Assembly (NCBI GenBank): GCA_029194665.1
Contig: JARFXO010000002.1
Location: 372,001-436,000, forward strand
Length of the DNA stretch: 64,000 nt
From: Nitrospira sp.
Lineage (GTDB): Bacteria > Nitrospirota > Nitrospiria > Nitrospirales > Nitrospiraceae
Direction of reading: 5' to 3'
The notes under the pieces: generated by a model
What the model saw: only the letters and a program-made list of their open reading frames with translations
Told to the model about the DNA's origin: nothing
Databases searched by the model: none
Translations under genes and position numbers: made by a program
Shown here: piece by piece, positions 54,577 through 63,008 of the stretch
How the letters are laid out: every line of letters starts with the position of its first letter
Numbering within the stretch: the stretch's first letter is position 1

Positions 54577-55461
54577 ATGCAAGCCAAACGGGACTCTCAT
54601 GATGACGGAACGGATCCTACGGGCAATCTCAGACAGGTGGTTTCGATCCTACTCCTCTGGACGATCTCGTTGCTTCTAGCTGTGCCAACGGCAGATGCAG
54701 AAACTTTGAGCTTTCTCGACGGCCGAATCCGGTTCTATCCGGCTCAGCGGGAGGGTGATCGCATTCTCATTCCATTTTCTCAGCCGCCTGCGCACAACGA
54801 AGAGGTTCTCCTGCTCCATCATCAGACCGATCTCTTTCACCTCAACCGTCTTCAAAACGAGACGATCATGCCGAAGTCAATGGCCCACCCGCTGCCTCAC
54901 TATGTGTACGGTCTCACGGAGGGCCGACTATCGGATCCACAAGCGCAGTTTCTGGTGGCCGTGGGGAAGGACATCACCTCACTCCTCAAGTGGAAAGCGT
55001 CCGACGCGATGAGCAGCCATCAGTCGGCCAGTTCTTGTATGACCCCGGATAAGGGCTTCGTCATCACGGGGCTTCAGGTCCTCATTTCTGAAGAGTTGAA
55101 CGCGAAGGTCTATTATCTGCAGGAAGAGATCCGGCAATCCTCATCCGACATGATGATCGACGAAGACGAACATTCCGGGATATCGATGAAAGAGATCGTC
55201 GGCATGGTCGAGTCTGAAGACTCCTGTCGCGTCCTGGCGTCCAACACCAGTGATGCGTATGGGCTACAGAACAGCGGGTCTTTGGAACCTGTCGGCCCGA
55301 TCTCCGGCATCATGGAACTGTTCGCGGGACGATCGACTGAACGGTGGCTCGTCCTCAGATCGGCGATGCGCGAAGTCTGGGGTTATACGTTTGTTGAGCT
55401 GCTACCGAGGCCGTTGAACCGTGAGCCAAAGCGGCGATTTCTCCTTGAAGACAAGGGGTAA
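54577..55461 (+). CDS. Exported protein of an unrecognised family, member 2
   Basis: 294 residues from ATG 54577. A signal-type segment (VSILLLWTISLLLAVPTADA) precedes ETLSFLDGRIRFYPAQREGD, the family block shared with member 1 (46757-47791). Conserved later parts include KSMAHPLPHYVYGLTEGR, SSCMTPDKGFVITGLQVL, SDSCRVLAS-like residues and NREPKRRFLLEDKG. The region equivalent to the start of member 1 seems shifted: the aligned ATGATG at 54599 is out of frame, and the used ATG at 54577 has no good ribosome site. So the N-terminus is uncertain, although the rest of the frame is well kept. Divergent from RND C. Confidence 0.72.
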   Translation: MQAKRDSHDDGTDPTGNLRQVVSILLLWTISLLLAVPTADAETLSFLDGRIRFYPAQREGDRILIPFSQPPAHNEEVLLLHHQTDLFHLNRLQNETIMPKSMAHPLPHYVYGLTEGRLSDPQAQFLVAVGKDITSLLKWKASDAMSSHQSASSCMTPDKGFVITGLQVLISEELNAKVYYLQEEIRQSSSDMMIDEDEHSGISMKEIVGMVESEDSCRVLASNTSDAYGLQNSGSLEPVGPISGIMELFAGRSTERWLVLRSAMREVWGYTFVELLPRPLNREPKRRFLLEDKG

Positions 55462-55770
55462 GCCCGAGCATGCTGAAGCACGGTTATCATGGTCACCCTT
55501 ATTCCTGAGCGGATTCCGATCGACATTAACTTGCTGCCGACTCGACCCAACCCATCTTCTTCATCTCGGATTCCGCAGTAGCCAATGCATCCCACAAATC
55601 AGGTCACGGAACATCTTGATCATCAACGCCTTGAGTTATCAATTCTGAACTGCGTCGCAGTTGAATGTCGTCGTCTGTCCCGACTCAGAACTCTCTCAAA
55701 GGGGCAACTATTGACCGCCATAACGTTCGACTCTTTATTACCTGCTCTTGATGGAATCATACGCAACAGT
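55462..55770. other. Intergenic region between convergent genes
   Basis: About 310 bases between the exported-protein gene and the CsgG-like gene. No open frame with a ribosome site and no clear terminator hairpin was found. Confidence 0.45.
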
Positions 55771-56718
55771 CTATTTCGTCACACGAACGACATCCCCGAC
55801 TTGGAAACCCACGGTCGGGTCACCTTTGGCTTCTGAGACGCGTTCATTTTGGTGATTCACCAGGACAATCTCCCCGATCTGTTTTTCTCTCTTACCCAGC
55901 GAATGCCCCGTTTCCGGATCAATCAAATCCTTTCCGGCCCGATAAACGGCCAATTTGGCCCCTGGAGAAAGTTTCGATTTTTCACCGGCACGGATGAGCA
56001 CCTCGGAACCTTCCACAGACATAATCCGGGTCTGGAAGGGTTGGGCGCTGAGTTTTGCAATCATCTTCTCCATGGCCTTGGAGAAGGCGTCTCTCAGGGC
56101 ACCATCACGGAGACCGGCGTCAGCGGAGGATCTTGACCCCATGCCCAGCGCACCACCGGTCTCCTTTCGATATTCACCCATACCCGATTCCGCAACCAGA
56201 CTTCGCCCTGTGGCCACGTCGATGAGAGAATAGTCAACCTGCACCCTGGCGATCTGAGCTTTTTTCTGATAAAGGAGCAAATCCGTTCCTTCTTGGGCTT
56301 CTGAATAGCCGGTAATGGCCCCTTGAATCCTGTAGTCGATAGAATCAAATCCTTCCGCCGCGTCTTTCTTCCCCATTTTCACAGCCCCCGTCTGCTGCAG
56401 CTTTATCAATTCCTCCTGTTGCTGCATGGCTGAGGTACTAACATCGATAGGTTCCAACCCCGCGCTCTTCAGCATTGTCCGCAGAATGTCCGTTGCGGCT
56501 TCGCCAACGCCCAACACTTTCGAGGGAGTCTTATTCGCGAAACTCACAAGACCGATTGTGTATTGGGGGCCGGTGTAGTTTTGTCCGGCGGCTTCGAGTT
56601 TTTGTGTCTGTCCGGTCACACTAACATCATCCTTGACTTGACCGGTCATCTGAGCCTGGCATCCGACAAGGGCGGCAACGACTCCCAGAGTAAGCGGTGA
56701 TAACCTTGAACTTTTCAC
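55771..56718 (-). CDS. CsgG-family lipoprotein
   Basis: 315 residues, GTG start with AAGGAG seven bases upstream. The signal peptide ends in a lipobox (ALVGC), so it should be a lipoprotein, probably at the outer membrane. The CsgG-like core is visible in YTIGLVSFANKTPSKVLG, ATDILRTMLKSAGLEPID and DYRIQGAITGYSE, then VDYSLIDVATGRSLVAESG. A C-terminal extension (about 220-315) is an extra beta-rich domain (SPGAKLAVYRAGKDLIDPET). CsgG of E. coli forms a secretion pore for curli; many relatives have no curli genes, and none are seen here. It is the last gene of a three-gene unit. Confidence 0.87.
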   Translation of the reverse strand: MKSSRLSPLTLGVVAALVGCQAQMTGQVKDDVSVTGQTQKLEAAGQNYTGPQYTIGLVSFANKTPSKVLGVGEAATDILRTMLKSAGLEPIDVSTSAMQQQEELIKLQQTGAVKMGKKDAAEGFDSIDYRIQGAITGYSEAQEGTDLLLYQKKAQIARVQVDYSLIDVATGRSLVAESGMGEYRKETGGALGMGSRSSADAGLRDGALRDAFSKAMEKMIAKLSAQPFQTRIMSVEGSEVLIRAGEKSKLSPGAKLAVYRAGKDLIDPETGHSLGKREKQIGEIVLVNHQNERVSEAKGDPTVGFQVGDVVRVTK

Positions 56719-56813
56719 AGCGTATCTCCTTCAGCGAAGATAGAGTTTATTATGAATTCTGCCTTGCGAACGAATCACGGGGCTGTGTGGTTGTTGAGTA
56801 CTAGAATGGGCCC

Positions 56814-57584
56814 TCAATTGAACGATCCACCAGAGCCTGGACCGACGGGAATGTCACGAAGCACACCTCTCACCGCAACAGTGGTTTCCCTAGAAAGAGG
56901 CGCTTTGGCGGCCTTCGTGACCACCTTCTCCGTTAATCCCATAACGGCACCGGCAATGATGCCTCCTTCACTAAGGCCCGTAGAGAAACCATCCTGTCGC
57001 TCCCATTTCGTGCGGACTGCCGTGCCGAAGAGCGGCGGGAGATCGTCTTCCTCACCGCCAAGCGCACTCGCACTGCCTCCGACGGCGCCCGATGAGCTCT
57101 TCACGCCGAATCCGTCAGACCAGACCACTTCACCATTCTTACAATTCACGAGCTTCGCCCGAACCCGTACGGTCTTAATATTAGTGACACCGTACACATC
57201 GTGACTGAAGTCTTCGAGTGACGAATACATCACGCCATCCACGCCCAACACTTCACCCAGTTGCTGGGCCGTAGGCATGTCCAGCTGGGTGCCTATGGTA
57301 ATGCCCATTTGATCTCTGAGGAGCTCATCTGTATCAGGGATGGGCTTGACGTCGTAGGCAAGTCGCCCGACCTCCTCCGCTAGCCGAGTTCGCACATAAC
57401 TTGCGCCCTCAACATCGTTGGTATTGTTGAGAAGCGGTAAAATTGCCACATGCCGGATCGGGTTCGACGTGTTGGGGGTCACGGTTGTCGGAACACTCAT
57501 GCAGGCAGTCAGTGCCAGACACACGAAAAGAACTCCGGGCGTTGACATCAACCTCATCTCACCAATCCACGTTCGAACACGCAT
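56814..57584 (-). CDS. DUF799 / GNA1162-type lipoprotein
   Basis: 256 residues. The signal peptide ends CLALTACMS, a lipobox. The mature part starts with IRHVAILPLLNNTNDVEG, a pattern of the GNA1162/DUF799 family, followed by LGEVLGVDGVMYSSLEDF and VVWSDGFGVKSSSG. GGGAGG lies seven bases before the ATG at 57584. In other bacteria such genes sit beside CsgG-like genes, as here, so a joint outer-membrane role is likely although not understood. The 25-base gap to the previous gene suggests one transcript. Confidence 0.85.
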   Translation of the reverse strand: MRVRTWIGEMRLMSTPGVLFVCLALTACMSVPTTVTPNTSNPIRHVAILPLLNNTNDVEGASYVRTRLAEEVGRLAYDVKPIPDTDELLRDQMGITIGTQLDMPTAQQLGEVLGVDGVMYSSLEDFSHDVYGVTNIKTVRVRAKLVNCKNGEVVWSDGFGVKSSSGAVGGSASALGGEEDDLPPLFGTAVRTKWERQDGFSTGLSEGGIIAGAVMGLTEKVVTKAAKAPLSRETTVAVRGVLRDIPVGPGSGGSFN

Positions 57585-57608
57585 CAGCCAACCTCCCTAT
57601 GAGAGTCA

Positions 57609-58364
57609 TCAACGAGGGACAGGTGGTACATCTTGCGGAGATGCATTGTCTCCCATAGGCACTTTTTCCTTCTGACCCGACGGCACGCTTTTCACCGCCT
57701 TTTGGGCGGAGGGAGCGGACCATCTCGACAATATCTGAGTCGTGAACTTGTCGGTCACGCTCTGGGCGGCACGAGCAAGCGCTTCATTACCACCACTATG
57801 TTGTGCCACATGACGAGCAACCCCATGCCCACGAGCGGAAGCCATCACCTGGCCGGTGTCCACACGGACGGCCGACAGTGTGATGTCCGCAAGATACGAC
57901 CCCACACTGCTTCCTGGCGTTCGAGGACCTTCTTTCGCTAAGGCTTTCCCTGTGATCACAATGTCCGCCTCAAACTTGTTGCCATAAGATCGGACGGCCG
58001 CATTCGTCAGGTCAGCGACGCGGTAAGCGTTGGAGATTTCTATCGTGCCCGTCTTGGTCGAAATATCGATGACCTTAAATCCCTGACCCAAGAACGCATC
58101 CTTCAGCACCGATTCACTGACCGCCATGTCGACCGTTTGCCCCACAAATTGAGAACCGCCCTGGCCAAACCAGCTCCACCAAAACATGGCCAACTCCTGC
58201 CCGATATTTTGTTCCGATATCATAAATAGGACGCTGGGAAAGGCCTGGTTTTCTGATTCCCCAGGACGGCTGTCCTTCTCCACGATTTCATTACCTCGAG
58301 CCGGTACTCCGAGACAGAGAAAAACGATGACGAGGACGCTGAATGCGCTTACCCGTTTGCGCAT
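57609..58364 (-). CDS. Exported protein of the CsgG/DUF799 unit
   Basis: 251 residues. A signal peptide (FSVLVIVFLCLGVPARG) without a lipobox. The mature part has SVLFMISEQNIGQELAMFWW, KDAFLGQGFKVIDISTKTGT, ADIVITGKALAKEG and VRVDTGQVMASARGHG, a fold pattern like the middle domain of FlgT or the LPP20-type lipoproteins and the TolB-N-like proteins that occur with CsgG. A Ser/Pro/Lys-rich tail ends it. The start at 58364 is used because it opens the signal peptide; earlier ATGs would add 34 residues. It is the first gene of the trio. Confidence 0.78.
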   Translation of the reverse strand: MRKRVSAFSVLVIVFLCLGVPARGNEIVEKDSRPGESENQAFPSVLFMISEQNIGQELAMFWWSWFGQGGSQFVGQTVDMAVSESVLKDAFLGQGFKVIDISTKTGTIEISNAYRVADLTNAAVRSYGNKFEADIVITGKALAKEGPRTPGSSVGSYLADITLSAVRVDTGQVMASARGHGVARHVAQHSGGNEALARAAQSVTDKFTTQILSRWSAPSAQKAVKSVPSGQKEKVPMGDNASPQDVPPVPR

Positions 58365-59066
58365 AGTCTTGGTCTTTCTCCAGCCTGTACCGCACATTGA
58401 GGGCTCTCTTGTCCTCCTGGTGCGCGGGTGTTGCATGCGGGCAAGCAAAGTGCGTGCCCCACACACCTATTCGGAGACAAATTCAGAAACAAAGATTTTT
58501 CAAGGAATCTCTTAAATCCTCGATCGCTTCGTCGTAGTTCGATCGGAAGCTCGGAGAGCAGAACTAGGTCAAAAAGACACAGCACGTGTCAATTAGATAC
58601 GTAGATGCGCGTGCTCACGATCTTAGGAAGTAAGTGGGAAATGGAATCAGAAGTCGACCGCCTGTCGAGTAATGACTCACTGCTGTACACCATCCGCATA
58701 CGGCGTGCGAAGACGGCGTGCTAACTTATACGACCAGTTCCCAACCCCACAATTTCTTGGGATAGTAATTTGAGACACAAGGGTTCTCCATCACCGAGGT
58801 GTCCAGGGCGAAACAAATAATGAAGCCCAGCCGGCTCTTCTCACATAAGAAGAGCAATGCGGTCCTGTGGGTGCTACGAGATGAGGATCTGGGCCTGATT
58901 TCTCGAGATGTCACATCACGACGGCCACGCTCTCGGCATGACGCGACTACTTGGTCGCGGCCGGGCAGGCTCGCCTGCCTGCTTGGCGGCTTCGTCTCGA
59001 ATCGTCATGAATAAATACTATGGACTAAGACTCGGCCAGGAGCGCAGGATCTTTTGAAAGCCGTCA
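58365..59066. other. Non-coding region with no clear gene
   Basis: About 700 bases. A 62-codon frame on the minus strand (58726-58914) has a transposase-like flavour in SVMENPCVSNYYPKKLWGWE, but too little is left to call it. GCAGGCTCGCCTGC (about 58965) is a small hairpin. The last 50 bases resemble the DNA after adaptor D (48192-48243), part of the old duplication. Confidence 0.45.
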
Positions 59067-60401
59067 TCACTGTGTAGATGATTGCTCTGTTGGAGATGGC
59101 GCAGACCCTTGTGTGTTGAGAAGGTCTTCACCGGGTGCCGGCGTGACGACACGCACCTTGTCGCCTTCGAGCAATGCGTTGCTCGGATTGTTGATAATGC
59201 GGTCGCTTGCGGAAAGCCCCTCTTCCACTTCGATAATTTGGTTCGTGAGCTTGCTGATCGTGATGCGTTTGAAGTGGACGCGGTCGTCCTCGGTCACGAC
59301 GGCCACCTGCGCGTTGCGCTCCTGAAACACCAGGGCGGTGTACGGCATCGTGAAGGCTTGCCGATTGACCGGCGCCGTAATGTGGACCTGCGCGTAAGAG
59401 CCGGGCCAAAGCGTGCGGTCTTCATTGTCGATCGTGAAGATCGTGATCGCGGTGCGTGTGCCCGGCTCGAAGTGACGGGCGATGGTCAGGAAGTTGAAGG
59501 TGAAACGGCGATCGGGCAATTGCGGCACCGTCACGTCGACCGTCAGGCCCGGATGAAGGAACGGGCCGAACCGCGACGGCACATTGACAAAGAGGCGCAA
59601 TTTATCGACGACGGCTACTGTATAGAGGTTGGTGATCCCGTTGGGGGAGCTGAGATTGCCTTCCTTACTGACCAAATCCCCGACGTTGATGTTGCGCTGC
59701 ACGACCACGCCGTCAAAGGGGGCTAGGATCTTCTTGAACCCGATGAACGCTTCGATGTTCTTGACCTTTTGCTCGGCTGCCTTGACCAGAGCCGCCTGGG
59801 TTTTCATGTGTTGTTCTTCCACCGTGATCGACTGTTCGGAGACTGCATAGGTTGAGCGCAGCGCGATCAAGCGTTTCGCCGTCACTTCGGCGAGTTTATA
59901 CTTGGCGCGCACCGATTTCAGATCGGCCTTCGCCCGCCGATAGTCGGCATCGAGATCCGGCGTGCTGATTTCGGCGAGAATGTCACCGGGCTTCACGTGG
60001 TCTCCGTAGTCCTTGTACCACATGTTCACATAACCCGTAACGCGCGCGTAGATCGGCGCTTCGTACCATCCCACAATGTTGCCGGGAAGAGTAATCGTCT
60101 CGGTCGGCGGCACCGCCGTGGGAAGGGTGACGGTCACGGCAGGGGCGGTTTCTTCAAGTGTCTCGGGGTGAGGCTCCGCGGCGTCGTTTTTGCTGCCATA
60201 AAGGCGGTAGCCGAGATACAGCAAGCACAGCAGAATCGCTAGAGAGACAATGACTTTTCCACGGCGACTGGCGATCATCGGTTCGAGCGGTACAGTGCAG
60301 GACCTCCAGCACTCACGGAGGTGGCGCTGAAATCGGACGAGCATGTTCCACGATGGTATCGCTCCGGCCTGCTCGTCATGCTTATGCGCCTCTTGCGACA
60401 T
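59067..60401 (-). CDS. RND periplasmic adaptor (HlyD family), unit E, without an intact partner
   Basis: 444 residues. A hydrophilic N-terminus of about 48 residues precedes one membrane helix (VIVSLAILLCLLYLGYRLYG). The rest follows the family: PPTETITLPGNIVGWYEAPI, a hairpin around KTQAALVKAAEQKVKNIEA, and ILAPFDGVVVQRNINVGDLV, ending with a Ser/Pro/Gln tail. It is the closest relative of adaptor D, including the N-terminal extension. Directly upstream only a short RND scar is left (60452-60540). The codons are well kept, so selection may still hold it; it could work with RND C or A/B. Confidence 0.9.
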   Translation of the reverse strand: MSQEAHKHDEQAGAIPSWNMLVRFQRHLRECWRSCTVPLEPMIASRRGKVIVSLAILLCLLYLGYRLYGSKNDAAEPHPETLEETAPAVTVTLPTAVPPTETITLPGNIVGWYEAPIYARVTGYVNMWYKDYGDHVKPGDILAEISTPDLDADYRRAKADLKSVRAKYKLAEVTAKRLIALRSTYAVSEQSITVEEQHMKTQAALVKAAEQKVKNIEAFIGFKKILAPFDGVVVQRNINVGDLVSKEGNLSSPNGITNLYTVAVVDKLRLFVNVPSRFGPFLHPGLTVDVTVPQLPDRRFTFNFLTIARHFEPGTRTAITIFTIDNEDRTLWPGSYAQVHITAPVNRQAFTMPYTALVFQERNAQVAVVTEDDRVHFKRITISKLTNQIIEVEEGLSASDRIINNPSNALLEGDKVRVVTPAPGEDLLNTQGSAPSPTEQSSTQ

Positions 60402-60451
60402 GAAAGAGGCTTCTTCAATATTTTTCTCTTATATTTTGCCATGCTCGGCAT

Positions 60452-60540
60452 CACATACGCGACAGAATAAAGCGCGGTGAAGGAACATCATCATGACAGC
60501 CTCCGCGATGGGCTTGAACATGACAAGGCGACTCCAAGCC
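60452..60540 (-). pseudogene. RND permease scar, unit E
   Basis: On the minus strand LVMFKPIAEAVMMMF matches GYLFKPMAEAVVIAM of RND A/B, and after a frame change RFILSRM matches SFILSRTL of the same region. About 30 codons are left. The scar ends about 50 bases before the adaptor E start, so the rest of the permease gene on both sides has been deleted. The same part of the gene is left in unit D. Confidence 0.68.
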
Positions 60541-60648
60541 GAGCTTCCCACGGACCAATAGAAACCAACATGTTGGGGAGCCAGACCTGTACCTTATGAG
60601 ATGCGATCGCATATAATTGATGCACATCCAGAAACAGGAAGGAATTGT

Positions 60649-61716
60649 ATGAACGCACAGGTCTTTCATCCTCAGTACGGTTTAGCAGTGCTCGCCCTCC
60701 TCATAACACCTACCGTGACGTTCGCGATGTCGGGCATGGAGATGCCACACAGTGGCCACGCGAACACAACTTCCTCACTTTCGAAAAGTATGGGAGAGCC
60801 GATTAACTCCGCTGAATCAGAGATCGAGATGACCTACAGCGCCGACGGGAAGACCGTCGTCTTCGTCTCAGGGCGGCACGGGAGCATCCCCTCCCCTGGG
60901 GTTCCCTACAATTTCGACATCTGGATGTCCCACAAGGTGAACGGCGAGTGGCAAGCCCCGATTCATCTGGGGCCGGACATCGATCCGACGATGGGACCCA
61001 ATATCAATACGTCGGCATGGGAACTGGAACCGAGCCTCTCGGATGACGGCAGCGTCATCTATTTCACGAGGTACGAGCCCGGCAATCTCTCGACCGGGGA
61101 TCTCTACGTGACCCAGAAAATCAACGGTGTTTGGCAACCGGCCAGAAATTGGAACGATGTTCCGGAACTTCCCCACATCAATACACCCACCGGCGAGGAG
61201 CACTGCCCGATCATTGCCTCCGACAGCCTGATTTATTTCAACTATCAGCAGCCGGGGATTACTCAAGACAGCGACATCTGGAAAGTTGAGAAGAAAGACG
61301 GTATCTGGCAGAAACCTGAGAGCCTGGGGCCACGCATCAATTCACCCTACCGTGACCATATGCACTGGACCGGGCTTTCAAAGGATGGCAAGAGCCTCAT
61401 TCTCACCAGCACACGTCCGGACATGGGCTCGCGTGGCGGACATGACGAGTGGATCTCCTACCAGAATCCGAAAGGCGAGTGGCAAGAGCCATTGAACCTT
61501 GGAGACACCATCAACACAGCCGGCGAAGACATGTGCTGGACCTTTACACCGGACGGCAAGATATTCTCAGGTGGTTCTGGACCACGAGACTCGTACAATC
61601 ACGACATCATGTGGGTTCATAAAGACAGTGTTCCCTTGCTGAAGAACTTCGAGCCGATCGGGCCACCACCCAATTTACTCGTTACCAGCAGGGTCAAGGA
61701 TGGGGCAACAAAGTGA
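60649..61716 (+). CDS. Exported beta-propeller (PD40/WD40-like) protein
   Basis: 355 residues. A signal peptide (YGLAVLALLITPTVTFA) is followed by a His/Met-rich segment (MSGMEMPHSGHAN) that might bind metal. The rest has about five propeller blades with the PD40 pattern: SAESEIEMTYSADGKTVVFV, LEPSLSDDGSVIYFTRYEPG, EEHCPIIASDSLIYFN, WTGLSKDGKSLILTSTRPDM and CWTFTPDGKIFSGG. Relatives with this fold include TolB and many exported enzymes or binding proteins; the exact role is open. AAGGA six bases upstream supports ATG 60649 over an earlier ATG at 60601. Confidence 0.84.
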   Translation: MNAQVFHPQYGLAVLALLITPTVTFAMSGMEMPHSGHANTTSSLSKSMGEPINSAESEIEMTYSADGKTVVFVSGRHGSIPSPGVPYNFDIWMSHKVNGEWQAPIHLGPDIDPTMGPNINTSAWELEPSLSDDGSVIYFTRYEPGNLSTGDLYVTQKINGVWQPARNWNDVPELPHINTPTGEEHCPIIASDSLIYFNYQQPGITQDSDIWKVEKKDGIWQKPESLGPRINSPYRDHMHWTGLSKDGKSLILTSTRPDMGSRGGHDEWISYQNPKGEWQEPLNLGDTINTAGEDMCWTFTPDGKIFSGGSGPRDSYNHDIMWVHKDSVPLLKNFEPIGPPPNLLVTSRVKDGATK

Positions 61717-61775
61717 TCGCGGTGTGACCCTCTAAGGAAGGACGGTTTTTTCACTCAGAGGCTTGTCCAGACTGA

Positions 61776-62387
61776 ATGACCAGCTCTTTTGGGCCGGAGT
61801 CCGGCGCCGATCCTGAAAAAGCACCCTTCGAGCGATTGAGATCGAAGGGCTTCCTGAAAAAGCACCGGTACCTTTTGGTCGGTTCAGCTATAGTCCTAGT
61901 CACGGTTTCCAGCATCGTGTCGATACGAGGGAAGCCGCCTCAGCCGGCTGACCGTCCAACGGTGACAGTTCAGGAAGCGACGATTGTCGGCCCACTCGTC
62001 CAACACAACATCCCAACAGCCAAGGTCCTCCTCAAAAATACCGGGCATTCCCCTGCACTGGCGACTCAAGCTCGCCTCGTGATGACCGTCTGGACCTCAA
62101 ACACATTTCCCGACTGGGAGATGCCGCTAAAACTGACGACCGATGCCGAACCCATTGGAAAGATCGTTCCTGGATCTGTCGTGCCTCAGACCGTCTCTTT
62201 GATAGCGCCGCTCACCGACGTGCAGGGCATGCATCTGGAGCGTAAGGATTGGTTCATCGTAATACTTGGAGTCGTGTCGTACGATGATCTGTTCCGCAAC
62301 CCGCACGAAACGAAACTATGCCTCATCTGGCGAGATACCACTACTCAACACCTGAGCCGCTGCGAGCAATGGAATGAGGCAAATTAA
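61776..62387 (+). CDS. Membrane-anchored protein of unknown function
   Basis: 203 residues. A basic, hydrophilic N-terminus of about 30 residues is followed by a membrane helix (YLLVGSAIVLVTVSSIVSI). The outside part is beta-rich, with IPTAKVLLKNTGHSPALATQ, a pattern like immunoglobulin-type domains found in many bacterial surface proteins of unknown role, and a final pair of cysteines (KLCLIWRD; SRCEQW) that could form a disulfide. No family was recognised. It follows the propeller gene by about 60 bases on the same strand. Confidence 0.7.
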   Translation: MTSSFGPESGADPEKAPFERLRSKGFLKKHRYLLVGSAIVLVTVSSIVSIRGKPPQPADRPTVTVQEATIVGPLVQHNIPTAKVLLKNTGHSPALATQARLVMTVWTSNTFPDWEMPLKLTTDAEPIGKIVPGSVVPQTVSLIAPLTDVQGMHLERKDWFIVILGVVSYDDLFRNPHETKLCLIWRDTTTQHLSRCEQWNEAN

Positions 62388-62415
62388 TACACCAGCATTG
62401 ACTTCGTGTGTACGC

Positions 62416-62898
62416 TCAGCGTTCCGGATTGCGTGCCGCGGTGACCGCCGAGGCAAACTTCAGCAGGCTCGCCCGTTCGCTGTCGTCAAGCGCCAACAGG
62501 AGATGGGCTTCCTCACCATGCATTAAGCGCAGGCTTAAGAAGGGCTCTTCTCGACGCTTTTCTCGGTTCTCCCACATCGCGTCGATCAGCTGCACTTTGT
62601 CCAATTGACCGACCGATACGACATCGTACCGGAAATAGGAATCGCCGATGACAATGTCGAATACCACATTGCCCACCGTCATGAGTATCATGTTGAACCG
62701 GCCTTGATCCTCGTACCCTTCCGGCAAGAATTTATTGATGTGGCAGAGCGCAACCTTGCGGTCGCCTAGCGCCTTGCGAACATTTTCTTTCAATGCGTCA
62801 TAATCGATTTGCAGGGCCTTTTCATCCGGCCCGGTCGCCACTACGGCCGCCGCTTCCGCTTTCGAGAAAATATCATCGGCGGACATCAATCCTGACAT
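62416..62898 (-). CDS. Cytoplasmic protein of unknown function
   Basis: 160 residues, no signal peptide or membrane helix. It opens MSGLMSADDIFSKAEAAAVV and has an alpha/beta pattern with FNMILMTVGNVVFDIVIGD, YFRYDVVSVGQLDKVQL and a C-terminal helix. No catalytic motif was recognised. GGGAG nine bases upstream supports the ATG at 62898; an internal ATG four codons later is possible. It is convergent with the preceding gene, only 28 bases between the stops. The gene looks real from codon use and the ribosome site. Confidence 0.7.
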   Translation of the reverse strand: MSGLMSADDIFSKAEAAAVVATGPDEKALQIDYDALKENVRKALGDRKVALCHINKFLPEGYEDQGRFNMILMTVGNVVFDIVIGDSYFRYDVVSVGQLDKVQLIDAMWENREKRREEPFLSLRLMHGEEAHLLLALDDSERASLLKFASAVTAARNPER

Positions 62899-63008
62899 GA
62901 CGTATGCTCCCTTGTTATCGTTGAAGTAGATCTAGCAATGACCTCGGGACCCGTACCGTAACCGGCCATCCGACGTAATTGCAAGGGGCTTGAGCAGGCA
63001 AGACCGGC

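Noticed and set aside
58726-58914. 62-codon minus-strand frame with transposase-like residues
   Set aside because: Too short, without a start signal or a second matching block, so no family can be supported.
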